This document shows positions 1-8,634 of a DNA stretch of 64,000 nucleotides, in pieces; within the stretch, counting starts at the first letter, position 1; each line of letters opens with the position of its first letter. The translations under genes and the position numbers were made by a program. Under the pieces are notes generated by a model. It was given only the letters and a program-made list of their open reading frames with translations, was not told where the DNA came from and searched no databases. This DNA is from Niastella vici. GTDB taxonomy: Bacteria > Bacteroidota > Bacteroidia > Chitinophagales > Chitinophagaceae. The stretch is taken from positions 62,001-126,000 of the forward strand of contig NZ_LVYD01000046.1 in NCBI RefSeq assembly GCF_002077945.1, read 5' to 3'.

Positions 1-807
1 CAGCTGGACCAGGTAGTTGTGGTTAAAAAAGATATTCAATCAGGTATTCAAAAAGTAGCAGCACAGGTAAAGAACGGAACGGCTTTCCGCAGTAGCCAGC
101 TTACCCTCGAAGCCGAGCTCCTGAAAAACGATCAGCGGGTAATAGAATTGAATGCAAACCGGAAAGGGTTGGTTGATGTATTGTCATTGTTCATTAACCG
201 CTCATTACCGGCCGATGTGCAGCTTGAAAAACCAACCCTGGTAATGACATTCGCCAAAGAAACCATGGCAAGGCCTGAATTAAAATTATATAACTATCAG
301 CAGGACCTGTTCAAAGTGCAGAACCAACTGGTGAGTGCAAAGAACCGGCCGCGTACCAGTTTGTTTGTGCAGGGTGGTTATGGCCGGCCGGCGTTAAATA
401 TGTTGAAAAATGAATTCGATTTCTTTTATATCGCCGGCGTACGCCTGAACTGGGGGCTCGGTAATTTATATACTACCAAAAAGGAACGGGATTTATTACA
501 GGTGAATCAGCGGATGGTGGATGTGCAGAAAGAACTGTTCCTGCTGAATACAAATACACAGCTCAAACAGCAGGAAGCTGAGCTGAATAAGCTGCAGCAA
601 CTGATCGCGAGCGATGATCAGATCATTGATATCCGTAAACAGGTGAAGGATGCAGCCCAGGCGCAGTTGACGAACGGGGTGATCACCGCCAATGATTACC
701 TGAAAGAAGTAAATGCAGAAGACCTGGCCAATCAAAACCGCATTGCACATCAGTTGCAGTTGTTACAGGCACAGATCAATTACCGAACCATTTCGGGCAA
801 TCAATAA
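1..807 (+). CDS. TolC-family outer-membrane efflux channel, 5' truncated
   Basis: C-terminal part of a TolC/OEP-type outer-membrane channel. The reading frame is open from base 1 with no stop, so the true start lies outside the window; the GTG at 19 is only an internal codon. The visible ~268 residues are rich in Gln, Leu and Asn with long heptad-like helices (two helical hairpins around a short 'RTSLFVQGGYG' beta segment and a second 'GVRLNWGLGNLY' strand), the alternation of coiled coil and membrane strand seen in TolC. It is followed at 29 nt by the HlyD adaptor and then the ABC exporter genes, so it is probably the exit duct of that pump. Family call is good; substrate unknown. Confidence 0.85.
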   Translation, partial: QLDQVVVVKKDIQSGIQKVAAQVKNGTAFRSSQLTLEAELLKNDQRVIELNANRKGLVDVLSLFINRSLPADVQLEKPTLVMTFAKETMARPELKLYNYQQDLFKVQNQLVSAKNRPRTSLFVQGGYGRPALNMLKNEFDFFYIAGVRLNWGLGNLYTTKKERDLLQVNQRMVDVQKELFLLNTNTQLKQQEAELNKLQQLIASDDQIIDIRKQVKDAAQAQLTNGVITANDYLKEVNAEDLANQNRIAHQLQLLQAQINYRTISGNQ

Positions 808-836
808 ATACTGTTATTCAGATTAAATAAAAGAAC

Positions 837-1778
837 ATGAACAAACTTATTGTAACCCTTATTAGTGCGGCTGCAGTACTGGTTGCGGCCTGTAACCCCA
901 ATGGCAAGAAATTTGATGCGTCCGGAACTTTCGAGGTAGATGAAGTGATCGTTTCTGCCGAACAAACCGGAAAGATACTGTCGTTTAACGTAGCCGAAGG
1001 ACAATCAATTCCCAAAGAGAATGTGGTGGGCATCATCGATGCAGAAAACCTGTCGTTACAAAAAGAACAGGTCCAGGCGAGCATTCAGGCCCTGCATGAA
1101 AAAACATCCGACGTAAAACCACAGATACAATTATTACAGGACCAGTTGGAGGTACAGCAATCGCAGCTGGGCAACCTGCAGCATGAACGCACGCGTATTG
1201 AAAACCTGCTGAAACAGGACGCGGCCACCGGCAAACAACTGGATGATATCAATTCGCAGATCGATGTGCTGCAACGGCAAATGGATGTAACCCGGCAGCA
1301 GATCAATGTACAACGCACCAACACCAGTACGCAAAACCGTACGGTGCTGAGTGAAAAGAAGCCGCTGGAAAAAAGAGTGGAACAGCTGAGCGAGCAGATC
1401 GGCAAGGCGCAGATCATTAACCCCATTGGCGGAACCGTACTTACCAAATATGCCGAAGCGGGTGAAGTGACCTCCGCCGGTAAAGCGCTGTACAAGATCG
1501 CCAATCTCGATACGCTCACTTTGCGCGCGTACATTACCGGTACACAGTTGCCGCAAATTAAATTGAACCAACCCGTAAAGGTGATGATCGACAGCGGCGC
1601 CAAAGCCTACCGCGAATATCCGGGCACCATCACCTGGATTGCTGACAAAGCGGAATTCACACCAAAGACCATTCAAACCAAAGAGGAGCGGGCGAATCTG
1701 GTGTACGCTATCAAGGTGCGGGTGAAGAATGATGGCTATCTGAAGATCGGAATGTATGGTGAAGTACAGTTTAAATAA
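837..1778 (+). CDS. HlyD/YbhG-type membrane fusion lipoprotein
   Basis: Periplasmic adaptor that would link the inner-membrane ABC exporter to the outer-membrane channel. It opens with a lipoprotein signal (lipobox LVAAC, Cys19), so it is probably anchored by lipid rather than a membrane helix. Residues ~33-60 form the first half of a lipoyl/barrel-sandwich domain, ~75-195 a Gln-rich coiled-coil hairpin, and the second lipoyl half follows (IINPIGGTVLTKYAEAGEV), then a beta-barrel region. At 313 aa it matches the YbhG class of adaptors. Its gene lies between the channel and the ATPases with short gaps, suggesting one transcript. Confidence 0.9.
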   Translation: MNKLIVTLISAAAVLVAACNPNGKKFDASGTFEVDEVIVSAEQTGKILSFNVAEGQSIPKENVVGIIDAENLSLQKEQVQASIQALHEKTSDVKPQIQLLQDQLEVQQSQLGNLQHERTRIENLLKQDAATGKQLDDINSQIDVLQRQMDVTRQQINVQRTNTSTQNRTVLSEKKPLEKRVEQLSEQIGKAQIINPIGGTVLTKYAEAGEVTSAGKALYKIANLDTLTLRAYITGTQLPQIKLNQPVKVMIDSGAKAYREYPGTITWIADKAEFTPKTIQTKEERANLVYAIKVRVKNDGYLKIGMYGEVQFK

Positions 1779-1795
1779 CTTATCAATTAAGAAAC

Positions 1796-2722
1796 ATGCC
1801 TGCTGTAATAGCAAATAATCTCACCAAACAATATGGAAAGAAGAAGGACATCGTTCAGGCCCTTAAAGGTATTTCCTTTGAAGTAGAGCAGGGCGAACTC
1901 TTCGGGATCATTGGTCCTGATGGTGCCGGAAAAACTTCTTTGTTCCGTATTCTTACCACCCTGTTATTGCCCGATGGCGGTTCTGCTTCGGTTGATGGAC
2001 TTGATGTGGTGAAGGATTTTAAAGCCATACGGCATCGTGTAGGCTATATGCCGGGCCGGTTCTCGCTGTACCAGGACCTTACCATTGAAGAGAACCTCGA
2101 ATTTTTTGCTACCATCTTCAACACTACCATCAAAGAAAATTACGATCTCATTAAAGATATCTATCAGCAGATAGAACCTTTTAAAGACAGAAGAGCAGGA
2201 AAATTGTCGGGTGGCATGAAACAAAAACTGGCGCTCAGCTGCGCTTTGATACACAAACCTTCGGTGCTGTTCCTCGATGAACCTACCACCGGTGTTGATG
2301 CGGTATCGCGCAAGGAATTCTGGGAAATGCTGCGTAGTTTGAAAAAGCAGGGCATCACCATTCTGGTATCGACGCCGTATATGGATGAGGCCAGCCTTTG
2401 TGATCGCGTGGCCCTCATGCAGAACGGGGAAATATTATCGGTTGACAGTCCGGAAGGCGTGATCGCTTCTTTCAAACAACCATTGGTAGCGGTAAAAAAC
2501 GACAATATGCTGCAATTGCTGAACGATCTGCAACAATTTGAGGGCGCGCAGGATGCTTATCCTTTCGGGGAATACCATCATGTGGTATTGAAGAATGGTT
2601 ATACCGGACCGGCTGTTGCAGATTACCTGCGGCAGCATCATTATGAGCACGCAGCCGTACAAACAATAAAGGCCGATATAGAAGATTGTTTTATTGCCCT
2701 CATGAAATCGGAGAAACATTGA
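1796..2722 (+). CDS. ABC exporter ATPase 1 (YbhF N-half-like)
   Basis: Nucleotide-binding subunit of an ABC-2 type exporter. Walker A GPDGAGKTS is at residues 40-48; the Asp in place of the usual Asn is a feature I recall from E. coli YbhF. The signature LSGGMKQ is at 137-143 and Walker B with catalytic Glu (FLDEP) at 159-163. The H-loop reads STPYMDEA, with Pro where the switch His normally sits. A ~90-residue C-terminal domain follows the ATPase fold. In E. coli the two ATPase halves are one polypeptide; here they are separate genes. The next ATPase begins 11 nt downstream. Confidence 0.9.
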   Translation: MPAVIANNLTKQYGKKKDIVQALKGISFEVEQGELFGIIGPDGAGKTSLFRILTTLLLPDGGSASVDGLDVVKDFKAIRHRVGYMPGRFSLYQDLTIEENLEFFATIFNTTIKENYDLIKDIYQQIEPFKDRRAGKLSGGMKQKLALSCALIHKPSVLFLDEPTTGVDAVSRKEFWEMLRSLKKQGITILVSTPYMDEASLCDRVALMQNGEILSVDSPEGVIASFKQPLVAVKNDNMLQLLNDLQQFEGAQDAYPFGEYHHVVLKNGYTGPAVADYLRQHHYEHAAVQTIKADIEDCFIALMKSEKH

Positions 2723-2733
2723 AGCTATCAATC

Positions 2734-3483
2734 ATGACTACCAACAATACAGCTATACAGGCAGAAGCACTGACAAAGCGGTTTGGAGATTTCACAGCGG
2801 TGGACGCCATTTCATTTGAAGTAAAGAAAGGGGAGATCTTCGGCTTCCTCGGTGCAAATGGCGCGGGCAAAACAACGGCCATGCGCATGTTGTGCGGTTT
2901 GTCGATCCCTACATCGGGTAAAGCATCCGTTGCCGGTTTTGATGTGTACAAACAAACTGAACAGATCAAACGCAGCATCGGTTACATGAGCCAGAAGTTC
3001 TCGCTGTATGAAGACCTCACCGTACGGGAGAACATCCGGTTCTATGCCGGTATTTATGGTAAAAGCGATGCGTTCATAAAAGAAAAAACGGCTTTCTTAT
3101 TAAGAGAGCTGCACCTGGAAGGGGAGGCCAACAAGCTGGTACGGTCATTACCATTGGGTTGGAAGCAGAAGCTGGCATTTTCCGTTGCCATTTTTCATGA
3201 ACCGGAAATTGTATTCCTCGATGAACCCACCGGTGGCGTTGATCCCGTTACACGGCGCGAATTCTGGAATATGATCTACAAAGCAGCAGAATCGGGCATT
3301 ACCATATTTGTAACCACACACTATATGGACGAAGCGGAATATTGTAACCGCGTTTCGATCATGGTGGATGGCCGCATCGATGCGCTGGATACACCGGCTC
3401 AGTTAAAGAAAACATTTGAGGCCAGGTCGATGGACGAAGTGTTTTTGAAGCTGGCAAGAAAAGCCAAACGTTCTGGAGATTAA
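2734..3483 (+). CDS. ABC exporter ATPase 2 (YbhF C-half-like)
   Basis: Second nucleotide-binding subunit of the exporter, 249 aa from the ATG at 2734. An in-frame ATG at 2686 would overlap the upstream gene by 37 nt and adds residues unlike the family, so the later start is preferred. Walker A GANGAGKTT (40-48), Walker B FLDEPTGGVDP and H-loop TTHYMDEAEY are intact, but the signature is LPLGWKQ (139-145) instead of LSGGQ. This pairs with the H-loop defect in the neighbouring ATPase: a heterodimer would have one canonical and one degenerate ATP site. Confidence 0.9.
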   Translation: MTTNNTAIQAEALTKRFGDFTAVDAISFEVKKGEIFGFLGANGAGKTTAMRMLCGLSIPTSGKASVAGFDVYKQTEQIKRSIGYMSQKFSLYEDLTVRENIRFYAGIYGKSDAFIKEKTAFLLRELHLEGEANKLVRSLPLGWKQKLAFSVAIFHEPEIVFLDEPTGGVDPVTRREFWNMIYKAAESGITIFVTTHYMDEAEYCNRVSIMVDGRIDALDTPAQLKKTFEARSMDEVFLKLARKAKRSGD

Positions 3484-3502
3484 CCGAATCAACCATAATA
3501 CA

Positions 3503-4609
3503 ATGAAACAATTTATTTCATTTGTTAAAAAGGAATTCCATCACATCTGGCGCGATAAACGCACGCTGTTTATTTTATTAGGCATGCCTATTATGCAGAT
3601 CCTCATCTTCGGGTTTGCGCTTACCAATGAAGTGAAGAATTCCCAGATCGCCATTTTCGATCAGTCGAACGACGCGGCTACCCAGGCGCTGCGCACCGAG
3701 CTGGATGCCAGCCGGTATTTCGATGTTGTGCAGGATATACATTCTTACCCCGAAATAGAAGCGGCATTTAAAAAAGGAGCCATCAAGCTGGCGGTGATCT
3801 TTCCTGAGAACTTCGCCAACGACCTCGATCATTTCAATACAGCCCAGGTACAGCTGATAGCCGATGCCAGTGACCCCAATGTGGCCAATACGCTCACCAA
3901 TTACGCCACTTCTATAATTCTCGATTACCAGGACCGCATCACCAACAACCGCCGCCTGCCTTATACCATAAAAGCGGAAATGCGCATGTTGTATAATCCG
4001 CAATTAAAAGGAGCGTACAGTTTTGTGCCGGGCGTTATGGCCATGGTGCTGATGCTGGTGTGTACCCTCATGACGGCCATTACTATTGTGCGCGAAAAGG
4101 AACTGGGCACTATGGAGATCATGCTGGTTTCGCCCATGCGGCCATTCAAGATCGTGGCGGCCAAAGCGGTGCCGTATTTATTATTGTCGATCGTAAATAT
4201 TACCAGCATCCTGTTGCTGAGCGTATTTGTGCTGGATGTGCCCATAAACGGCAGCCTGTTGCTGCTGATCTTTGAGGGTATATTGTTCACCCTTACCTGT
4301 TTGGCCTTTGGCCTGTTGATCTCTACCAAAACCGATTCGCAGCAAACGGCCATGTTCATTGCATTGACGGGGATGTTCCTGCCAACGATCATGCTCAGTG
4401 GTTTTATGTTCCCCATCGAAAATATGCCCTTGCCATTGCGGGTGATCTCGAATATTGTGCCGGCCAAATGGTTTTATTATATCGTAAAAGAGGTGATGAT
4501 AAAGGGGCTGGGCATCGGTGCTGTTTGGAAAGAGACGCTGATACTTACTGGCATGCTTTTGTTCCTGTTGGTATTGAGCATAAGGAATTTCAAAATAAGA
4601 CTCGCCTAA
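3503..4609 (+). CDS. ABC-2 type permease 1 (YbhS/YbhR-like)
   Basis: Inner-membrane permease of the exporter, 368 aa. One N-terminal membrane helix (LFILLGMPIMQILIFGFAL) is followed by a large periplasmic domain of about 130 residues and then five helices near the C-terminus, the layout of ABC2_membrane_3 proteins. The cytoplasmic coupling segment VREKELGTMEIMLVSPMRP between helices 2 and 3 is characteristic. The gene starts 19 nt after ATPase 2 and is followed at 9 nt by a second permease, so the two probably form a heterodimer. Confidence 0.9.
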   Translation: MKQFISFVKKEFHHIWRDKRTLFILLGMPIMQILIFGFALTNEVKNSQIAIFDQSNDAATQALRTELDASRYFDVVQDIHSYPEIEAAFKKGAIKLAVIFPENFANDLDHFNTAQVQLIADASDPNVANTLTNYATSIILDYQDRITNNRRLPYTIKAEMRMLYNPQLKGAYSFVPGVMAMVLMLVCTLMTAITIVREKELGTMEIMLVSPMRPFKIVAAKAVPYLLLSIVNITSILLLSVFVLDVPINGSLLLLIFEGILFTLTCLAFGLLISTKTDSQQTAMFIALTGMFLPTIMLSGFMFPIENMPLPLRVISNIVPAKWFYYIVKEVMIKGLGIGAVWKETLILTGMLLFLLVLSIRNFKIRLA

Positions 4610-4618
4610 ATTATTTAT

Positions 4619-5737
4619 ATGAGAACTTTACGTTTTCTGTTACAAAAAGAGTTCCGGCAAATATTCCGCGATCCATCAATCATCCGCATCATCTTCATGA
4701 TGCCATCGATACAATTGCTGATATTGCCCTGGGCCGCCGATTATGAGGTGAAGAATATTCAGCTCAGTGTGGTTGACCATGATCATTCGCAATACTCGCG
4801 GCAACTGGTGAATAAAGTAACAGCTTCGGGTTATTTCAGGTTGCAGGATTATTCCGGTTCCTTTACAAATGCCCTGCAACAGGTAGAACACGATGAGGCT
4901 GACCTGGTGCTGGAAATACCGGCCGATTTCGAAAAAAAGCTGATCAAAGAAAATGAATCTACCTTGTTTATGGCCATTAATGCCATCAACGGTGTAAAGG
5001 CCAACCTGGGCGGCGCTTATTTACGAAGTATTGTACAGGATTTTAATCGCGAAGTCCGGTTGAAATGGGTGCAGTTACCAAGGTTCAATCCCGAGTTGCA
5101 GGTGGCCGTCACTGCTTCCAACTGGTTCAACCCCTCTATGAACTACAAGTACTTTATGGTGCCGGGTATATTGGTGGTGCTGGTGACTATGGTGGGTTCC
5201 TTTCTGGCATCGTTGAATATTGTGCGCGAAAAAGAGATCGGCACTATTGAGCAGATCAATGTAACACCGGTCAAAAAATATCATTTCATTTTGGGCAAAT
5301 TGATCCCTTTCTGGATCCTGGGCCTGCTCATACTTACCATTGGGTTAACAATATCGTGGGTTGCCTATGGCATTATGCCGGCGGGCAGTTTGCTGGTGAT
5401 CTATTCTTTTGCAGCGGTGTACCTGCTGGCAGTGCTGGGATTGGGATTACTGTTATCGACCTATACCAGTAACCAGCAACAGGCCATGTTGCTGTCGTTC
5501 TTCCTGATGATGGTTTTTATTCTGTTAAGCGGGTTGTATACTTCTATTGACAGCATGCCCAACTGGGCAAAGATAATAACCAGGTTCAACCCGGTCACTT
5601 ACTTTATTGATGTTATGCGTATGGTGGTGTTGAAGGGGAGTGGGTTGAAGGATATCAGTTCGCACATTTTCACCATGTTGGGTTTTGCGGTTGTGCTGAA
5701 TACCTGGGCAGTGATCCATTATAAAAAGCGTTCCTAA
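4619..5737 (+). CDS. ABC-2 type permease 2 (YbhR/YbhS-like)
   Basis: Second permease, 372 aa, with the same plan as its neighbour: N-terminal helix (SIIRIIFMMPSIQLLILPWA), long periplasmic domain, five C-terminal helices and the coupling motif VREKEIGTIEQINVTPVKK. It is the last gene of the operon; a strong hairpin terminator follows within 20 nt. Channel, adaptor, two ATPases and two permeases together make a complete tripartite ABC exporter, probably for drugs or lipophilic compounds, although nothing in the sequence identifies the substrate. Confidence 0.9.
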   Translation: MRTLRFLLQKEFRQIFRDPSIIRIIFMMPSIQLLILPWAADYEVKNIQLSVVDHDHSQYSRQLVNKVTASGYFRLQDYSGSFTNALQQVEHDEADLVLEIPADFEKKLIKENESTLFMAINAINGVKANLGGAYLRSIVQDFNREVRLKWVQLPRFNPELQVAVTASNWFNPSMNYKYFMVPGILVVLVTMVGSFLASLNIVREKEIGTIEQINVTPVKKYHFILGKLIPFWILGLLILTIGLTISWVAYGIMPAGSLLVIYSFAAVYLLAVLGLGLLLSTYTSNQQQAMLLSFFLMMVFILLSGLYTSIDSMPNWAKIITRFNPVTYFIDVMRMVVLKGSGLKDISSHIFTMLGFAVVLNTWAVIHYKKRS

Positions 5738-5755
5738 GATAAACCCCCAAAGTAA

Positions 5756-5783
5756 AAGCCCTCCCGGCTTGCCGGGAGGGCTT
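5756..5783. terminator. Bidirectional Rho-independent terminator
   Basis: A perfect 12-bp stem (arms 5756-5767 and 5772-5783) with a 4-nt loop. It lies between the exporter operon and the convergent small lipoprotein gene, and A/T-rich sequence on both sides could serve either direction. Confidence 0.85.
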
Positions 5784-5805
5784 AATATTTTATTCCTCTT
5801 ACCCT

Positions 5806-6180
5806 TTAATTGTAAAAAAAACGTTTCGTTGAATAAGCAATAGAAACTGTTTTGGCGGCTTTGTCGTAATTGATGCCAATATACAGATCGCCTGATTGGG
5901 TAAAGGTGCCGGTATTTACGATGCTGTCGTTCACAATGACTTTTATCGAATGCTTTCCTTCAGTGGCAGCAGTAGAAATGCTGGTGGCCAGCCCCAGGGT
6001 TTGGTTAGTGGTCAACTGTGTGTTCAATAAAGGTTGATTGTCGATCATGACCTGTACATGGTCCTTTTCAAAGGAGGACTGCATGTCTACCCCCAGGTCG
6101 AACACCGTCGGGTTACTTGTTTTGCGGCATGCTACTAACAGCAGCAATACCAGCGGGATAGACAAAATTGTTTTTTTCAT
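5806..6180 (-). CDS. Small hypothetical lipoprotein
   Basis: 124-residue protein with a lipoprotein signal peptide (lipobox LLVAC, Cys18) and no recognised domain. The mature part looks all-beta: short alternating strands such as HSIKVIVNDSIVNTGTF and GDLYIGINYDKAAKTVSIAY suggest an immunoglobulin-like sandwich of about 100 residues. It is convergent with the ABC exporter operon and divergent from the aldo/keto reductase. Probably a periplasmic or outer-membrane lipoprotein of unknown role. Confidence 0.7.
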   Translation of the reverse strand: MKKTILSIPLVLLLLVACRKTSNPTVFDLGVDMQSSFEKDHVQVMIDNQPLLNTQLTTNQTLGLATSISTAATEGKHSIKVIVNDSIVNTGTFTQSGDLYIGINYDKAAKTVSIAYSTKRFFYN

Positions 6181-6270
6181 AATATTTGTAGTTCATGGCT
6201 AACTGCAGTACGACAAACCCCGAAAGGTTTTCGTTGCATGGTTATCAGGATGTAATGATAATTTGACGAG

Positions 6271-6278
6271 CAAAGTTA
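6271..6278 (-). promoter_or_regulatory. Promoter -7 box of the lipoprotein gene
   Basis: TAACTTTG on the minus strand fits the Bacteroidota -7 consensus TAnnTTTG. It would start transcription near 6265, giving a leader of ~85 nt before the lipoprotein start at 6180. Confidence 0.5.
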
Positions 6279-6344
6279 CATTAACTTGCATCATTCCCGA
6301 AATGTTAATGAAGGTTTAATAAGTCACAAACAAAAAATTAAGCT

Positions 6345-7343
6345 ATGGAATACAGGCAATTGGGTACTTCTTCGATTCATGCTTCGGTAATTACGTTTGG
6401 TGCATGGGCTATCGGTGGCTGGATGTGGGGTGGGAGTGACCGCAAGGAAGCTATTGCAGCCATCAGGGCAGCGTATGATCATGGAGTAACTTCCATTGAT
6501 ACGGCGCCGGTGTACGGTCAGGGGTTAAGTGAAGAGATAGTGGCAGAGACTATACAGGATATTCCGCGCAACCGTGTACAGATATTGACGAAATTTGGAT
6601 TGCGTTGGGATGTGCAACAGGGTGAGTTCTATTTTAAAAGTAAGGATAACGATGGCCGCGAGATCGATCTGTACCGGTTGGCATCAAAGGAAAGTGTAAT
6701 AAAAGAATGCGAAGATTGTTTGCGCCGGTTACAAACAGATTATATCGATCTTTTCCAGATACACTGGCCCGATAGTACGACGCCCATTTCGGAAACGATG
6801 GAAGCATTGCTGCGTTTACAGGAGCAGGGAAAAATAAGAGCGGCTGGTGTTTGCAACTATTCAAAAGCCCTGATGCAGGAAGCGGAGAAAACGATCGACC
6901 TGGCATCGGACCAGGTGCCCTACAGTATGGTGAACCGGGATATTGAAAAAGAACTGGTGCCTTACAGCATTGACCGTAATAAAGCAATTATTGCATATAG
7001 TCCGCTCCAGCGCGGTTTGCTTACCGGTAAAATAAAACCCGGGCAAAGCTTTGGCGAAGGGGATACCCGCGAGGGCAACCGTTTTTATACAACCGAAAAT
7101 ATTACCAGCATCAATCAAATGCTCGACAGGCTTCGGCCGCTTGCGGCTGAGAAAAAGGCCACGCTGGCGCAACTGGTGCTCCGCTGGACCATTGAGCAGC
7201 CTGGTATTACCATTGCACTGGCCGGCGCCCGGAATGCTGAGCAGGCGGTGCAGAATGCGAAGGCGGCTGATGTGAAGCTCACGAAAGAAGATATAGCGTT
7301 TATCAATGAAAAATTAAGTGCGCTGGAGTTGGTGATGCCGTAG
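6345..7343 (+). CDS. Aldo/keto reductase
   Basis: NAD(P)H-dependent oxidoreductase of the aldo/keto reductase superfamily, 332 aa, a cytosolic TIM barrel. The catalytic tetrad is visible as Asp52 and Tyr57 (DTAPVYGQG), Lys83 (LTKFG) and His140 (FQIHWPDS). C-terminal nucleotide-binding residues lie in the segment IALAGARNAEQAVQNA. It resembles the YajO/IolS-like subgroup often annotated as general-stress or sugar-aldehyde reductases; the substrate cannot be read. The gene stands alone, with a repeat array directly downstream. Confidence 0.9.
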   Translation: MEYRQLGTSSIHASVITFGAWAIGGWMWGGSDRKEAIAAIRAAYDHGVTSIDTAPVYGQGLSEEIVAETIQDIPRNRVQILTKFGLRWDVQQGEFYFKSKDNDGREIDLYRLASKESVIKECEDCLRRLQTDYIDLFQIHWPDSTTPISETMEALLRLQEQGKIRAAGVCNYSKALMQEAEKTIDLASDQVPYSMVNRDIEKELVPYSIDRNKAIIAYSPLQRGLLTGKIKPGQSFGEGDTREGNRFYTTENITSINQMLDRLRPLAAEKKATLAQLVLRWTIEQPGITIALAGARNAEQAVQNAKAADVKLTKEDIAFINEKLSALELVMP

Positions 7344-7379
7344 GGTGCAGTTTACAGGCGTATTTCCCAGCTGAAAATA

Positions 7380-7791
7380 GCCTGGAAAAATTTAAAACGT
7401 ATGACTTTGAATTCATAATGGTACTGTAAGAATTTTTGAGATATGGTTTGAACTCAAAATAGTACTGTAGGAATTTTTGGAGTATGGTTTTGAATTCAAA
7501 AGGGTCTGGAAAAATTTAAAACGTATGGTTTTGAATTCAAAATGGTACTGTAAGAATTTTTGAGATATGGTTTGAACTCAAAATGGCCTGGAAAAATTTA
7601 AAACGTATGGTTTTGAGTTCATAATGGTACGGTAAGAATTTTGGGTATATGGTTTTGAACTCAAAATGGCCTGGAAAAATTTAAAACGTATGGTTTGAAT
7701 TCATAATGGTACGGTAAGAATTTTTAGCGCATGGTTTTGAGTTCAAAACAGTCTGAAAATAATTGAAAACGTACTTTTTCAAACTGAAATA
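7380..7791. repeat. Array of ~10 imperfect 41-bp tandem repeats of two alternating types
   Basis: About ten units of 40-42 bp without spacers. Type A begins GGCCTGGAAAAATTTAAAAC and type B begins GGTACTGTAAGAATTTTTG; both end in GTATGGTTTTGAATTCAAAAT or a variant. Boundaries: A 7380, B 7420, B 7461, A 7502, B 7544, A 7585, B 7626, A 7668, B 7708, then a decayed A to ~7791. Each unit ends in the near-palindrome TTTTGAATTCAAAA. Unit lengths are not multiples of three and all frames have stops, so it is non-coding. 7792-7960 shows nothing recognisable. Confidence 0.9.
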
Positions 7792-7971
7792 TGGTGGTTC
7801 AAATTCTTCAAAGCAAGGAGCTCCTGTACCAGGGCGCCTTCGTAAAAAATGCTTTTGGTTGAAGGGTAGCCCATCTTATTGAAAATGAATCTATTTCGAA
7901 TAATTAGCCCCTGCCTGCCTTCTCCAAACCCGGTAAAACCCCTGAAATTACCGGTGAAATATTAATAAGTG

Positions 7972-7985
7972 AATGAATATTCATT
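7972..7985. promoter_or_regulatory. Putative TetR operator O1 (autoregulation)
   Basis: Perfect 14-bp palindrome AATGAATATTCATT, ending at the base before the -7 box of the TetR gene. A near copy precedes the next gene. Position and duplication suggest binding by the TetR protein encoded just downstream; binding itself is inferred. Confidence 0.6.
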
Positions 7986-7993
7986 TATATTTG
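7986..7993 (+). promoter_or_regulatory. Promoter -7 box of the TetR gene
   Basis: TATATTTG, an exact match to TAnnTTTG, seven nucleotides before the ATG at 8001. The transcript would start at or next to the start codon, so the mRNA may be leaderless. Confidence 0.6.
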
Positions 7994-8000
7994 CCCCACG

Positions 8001-8591
8001 ATGCGCACAAGAGATACAAACAAAGAAAATAGTATCCGCGAAAAAGCGATCGAAATGATCGTGAAGGAGGGCCTTGATGGTTTCAGCATGCAAAAGCTGG
8101 CCCGGGCCGCCGGTGTATCGCCCGCTACCCTGTACATTTATTACAAAGACCGCGACGACCTGGTTACCCAGATCGCAACCGATATCAGTATCCGGATGAT
8201 GGACATCAGTTTACGCGGGCTTCATCCCAAAATGTCGTTTGCCGAAGGCATGGCGCTTCAATGGAAAAACCGCATGTCGTTCTATGTGCAGTTTCCGACC
8301 GATGTAGAGTTTATTGAACAGATCAGGTATACACCTAACTATAACAGCATCAAGAAAGCCATTCGCCAGAACTTTGGCGATGTACTGGGAAAATTCATGC
8401 ATAATGCCATCAATCGGGGAGAACTGAATCCACTGCCTTTTGAAGTGTACTGGTGCATTGCATTTGCCCCGCTATACCAACTATTAAAATTCAATGCGCA
8501 GGGAGAAAGCCCGGCCACTGATAATTTTCGGATCACTGATGAAATAGTAGATCAAACCCTGCAACTGGTACTTAAAGCCCTGAAGCCCTAG
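8001..8591 (+). CDS. TetR/AcrR-family transcriptional repressor
   Basis: 196-aa DNA-binding regulator. The N-terminal TetR helix-turn-helix is clear: IREKAIEMIVKEGLDGFSMQ then KLARAAGVSPATLYIYYKDRDDL. The C-terminal ligand-binding and dimer domain (residues ~75-190) is divergent, as usual, and lies next to an MFS exporter. A palindrome overlaps its own promoter region and a near-identical site precedes the following gene, so it probably represses itself and the downstream pair, being released by a compound the exporter removes. Ligand unknown. Confidence 0.92.
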   Translation: MRTRDTNKENSIREKAIEMIVKEGLDGFSMQKLARAAGVSPATLYIYYKDRDDLVTQIATDISIRMMDISLRGLHPKMSFAEGMALQWKNRMSFYVQFPTDVEFIEQIRYTPNYNSIKKAIRQNFGDVLGKFMHNAINRGELNPLPFEVYWCIAFAPLYQLLKFNAQGESPATDNFRITDEIVDQTLQLVLKALKP

Positions 8592-8617
8592 GCTTATTAT
8601 TTTTTTGCCAAATAAGT

Positions 8618-8633
8618 AAATGAATGTTCATTT
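8618..8633. promoter_or_regulatory. Putative TetR operator O2
   Basis: AAATGAATGTTCATTT, a dyad with 7-bp arms and a 2-bp centre, sharing AATGAAT.TTCATT with O1. It sits in the 43-bp gap after the TetR gene and immediately before the ATG at 8635. An in-frame ATG at 8620 lies inside the site and is therefore less likely as the start. Confidence 0.55.
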
Positions 8634-8634
8634 T

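Noticed and set aside
7380-7791. Repeat array considered as a CRISPR array
   Set aside because: The units are contiguous with no unique spacers, alternate between two types and have no cas genes nearby.
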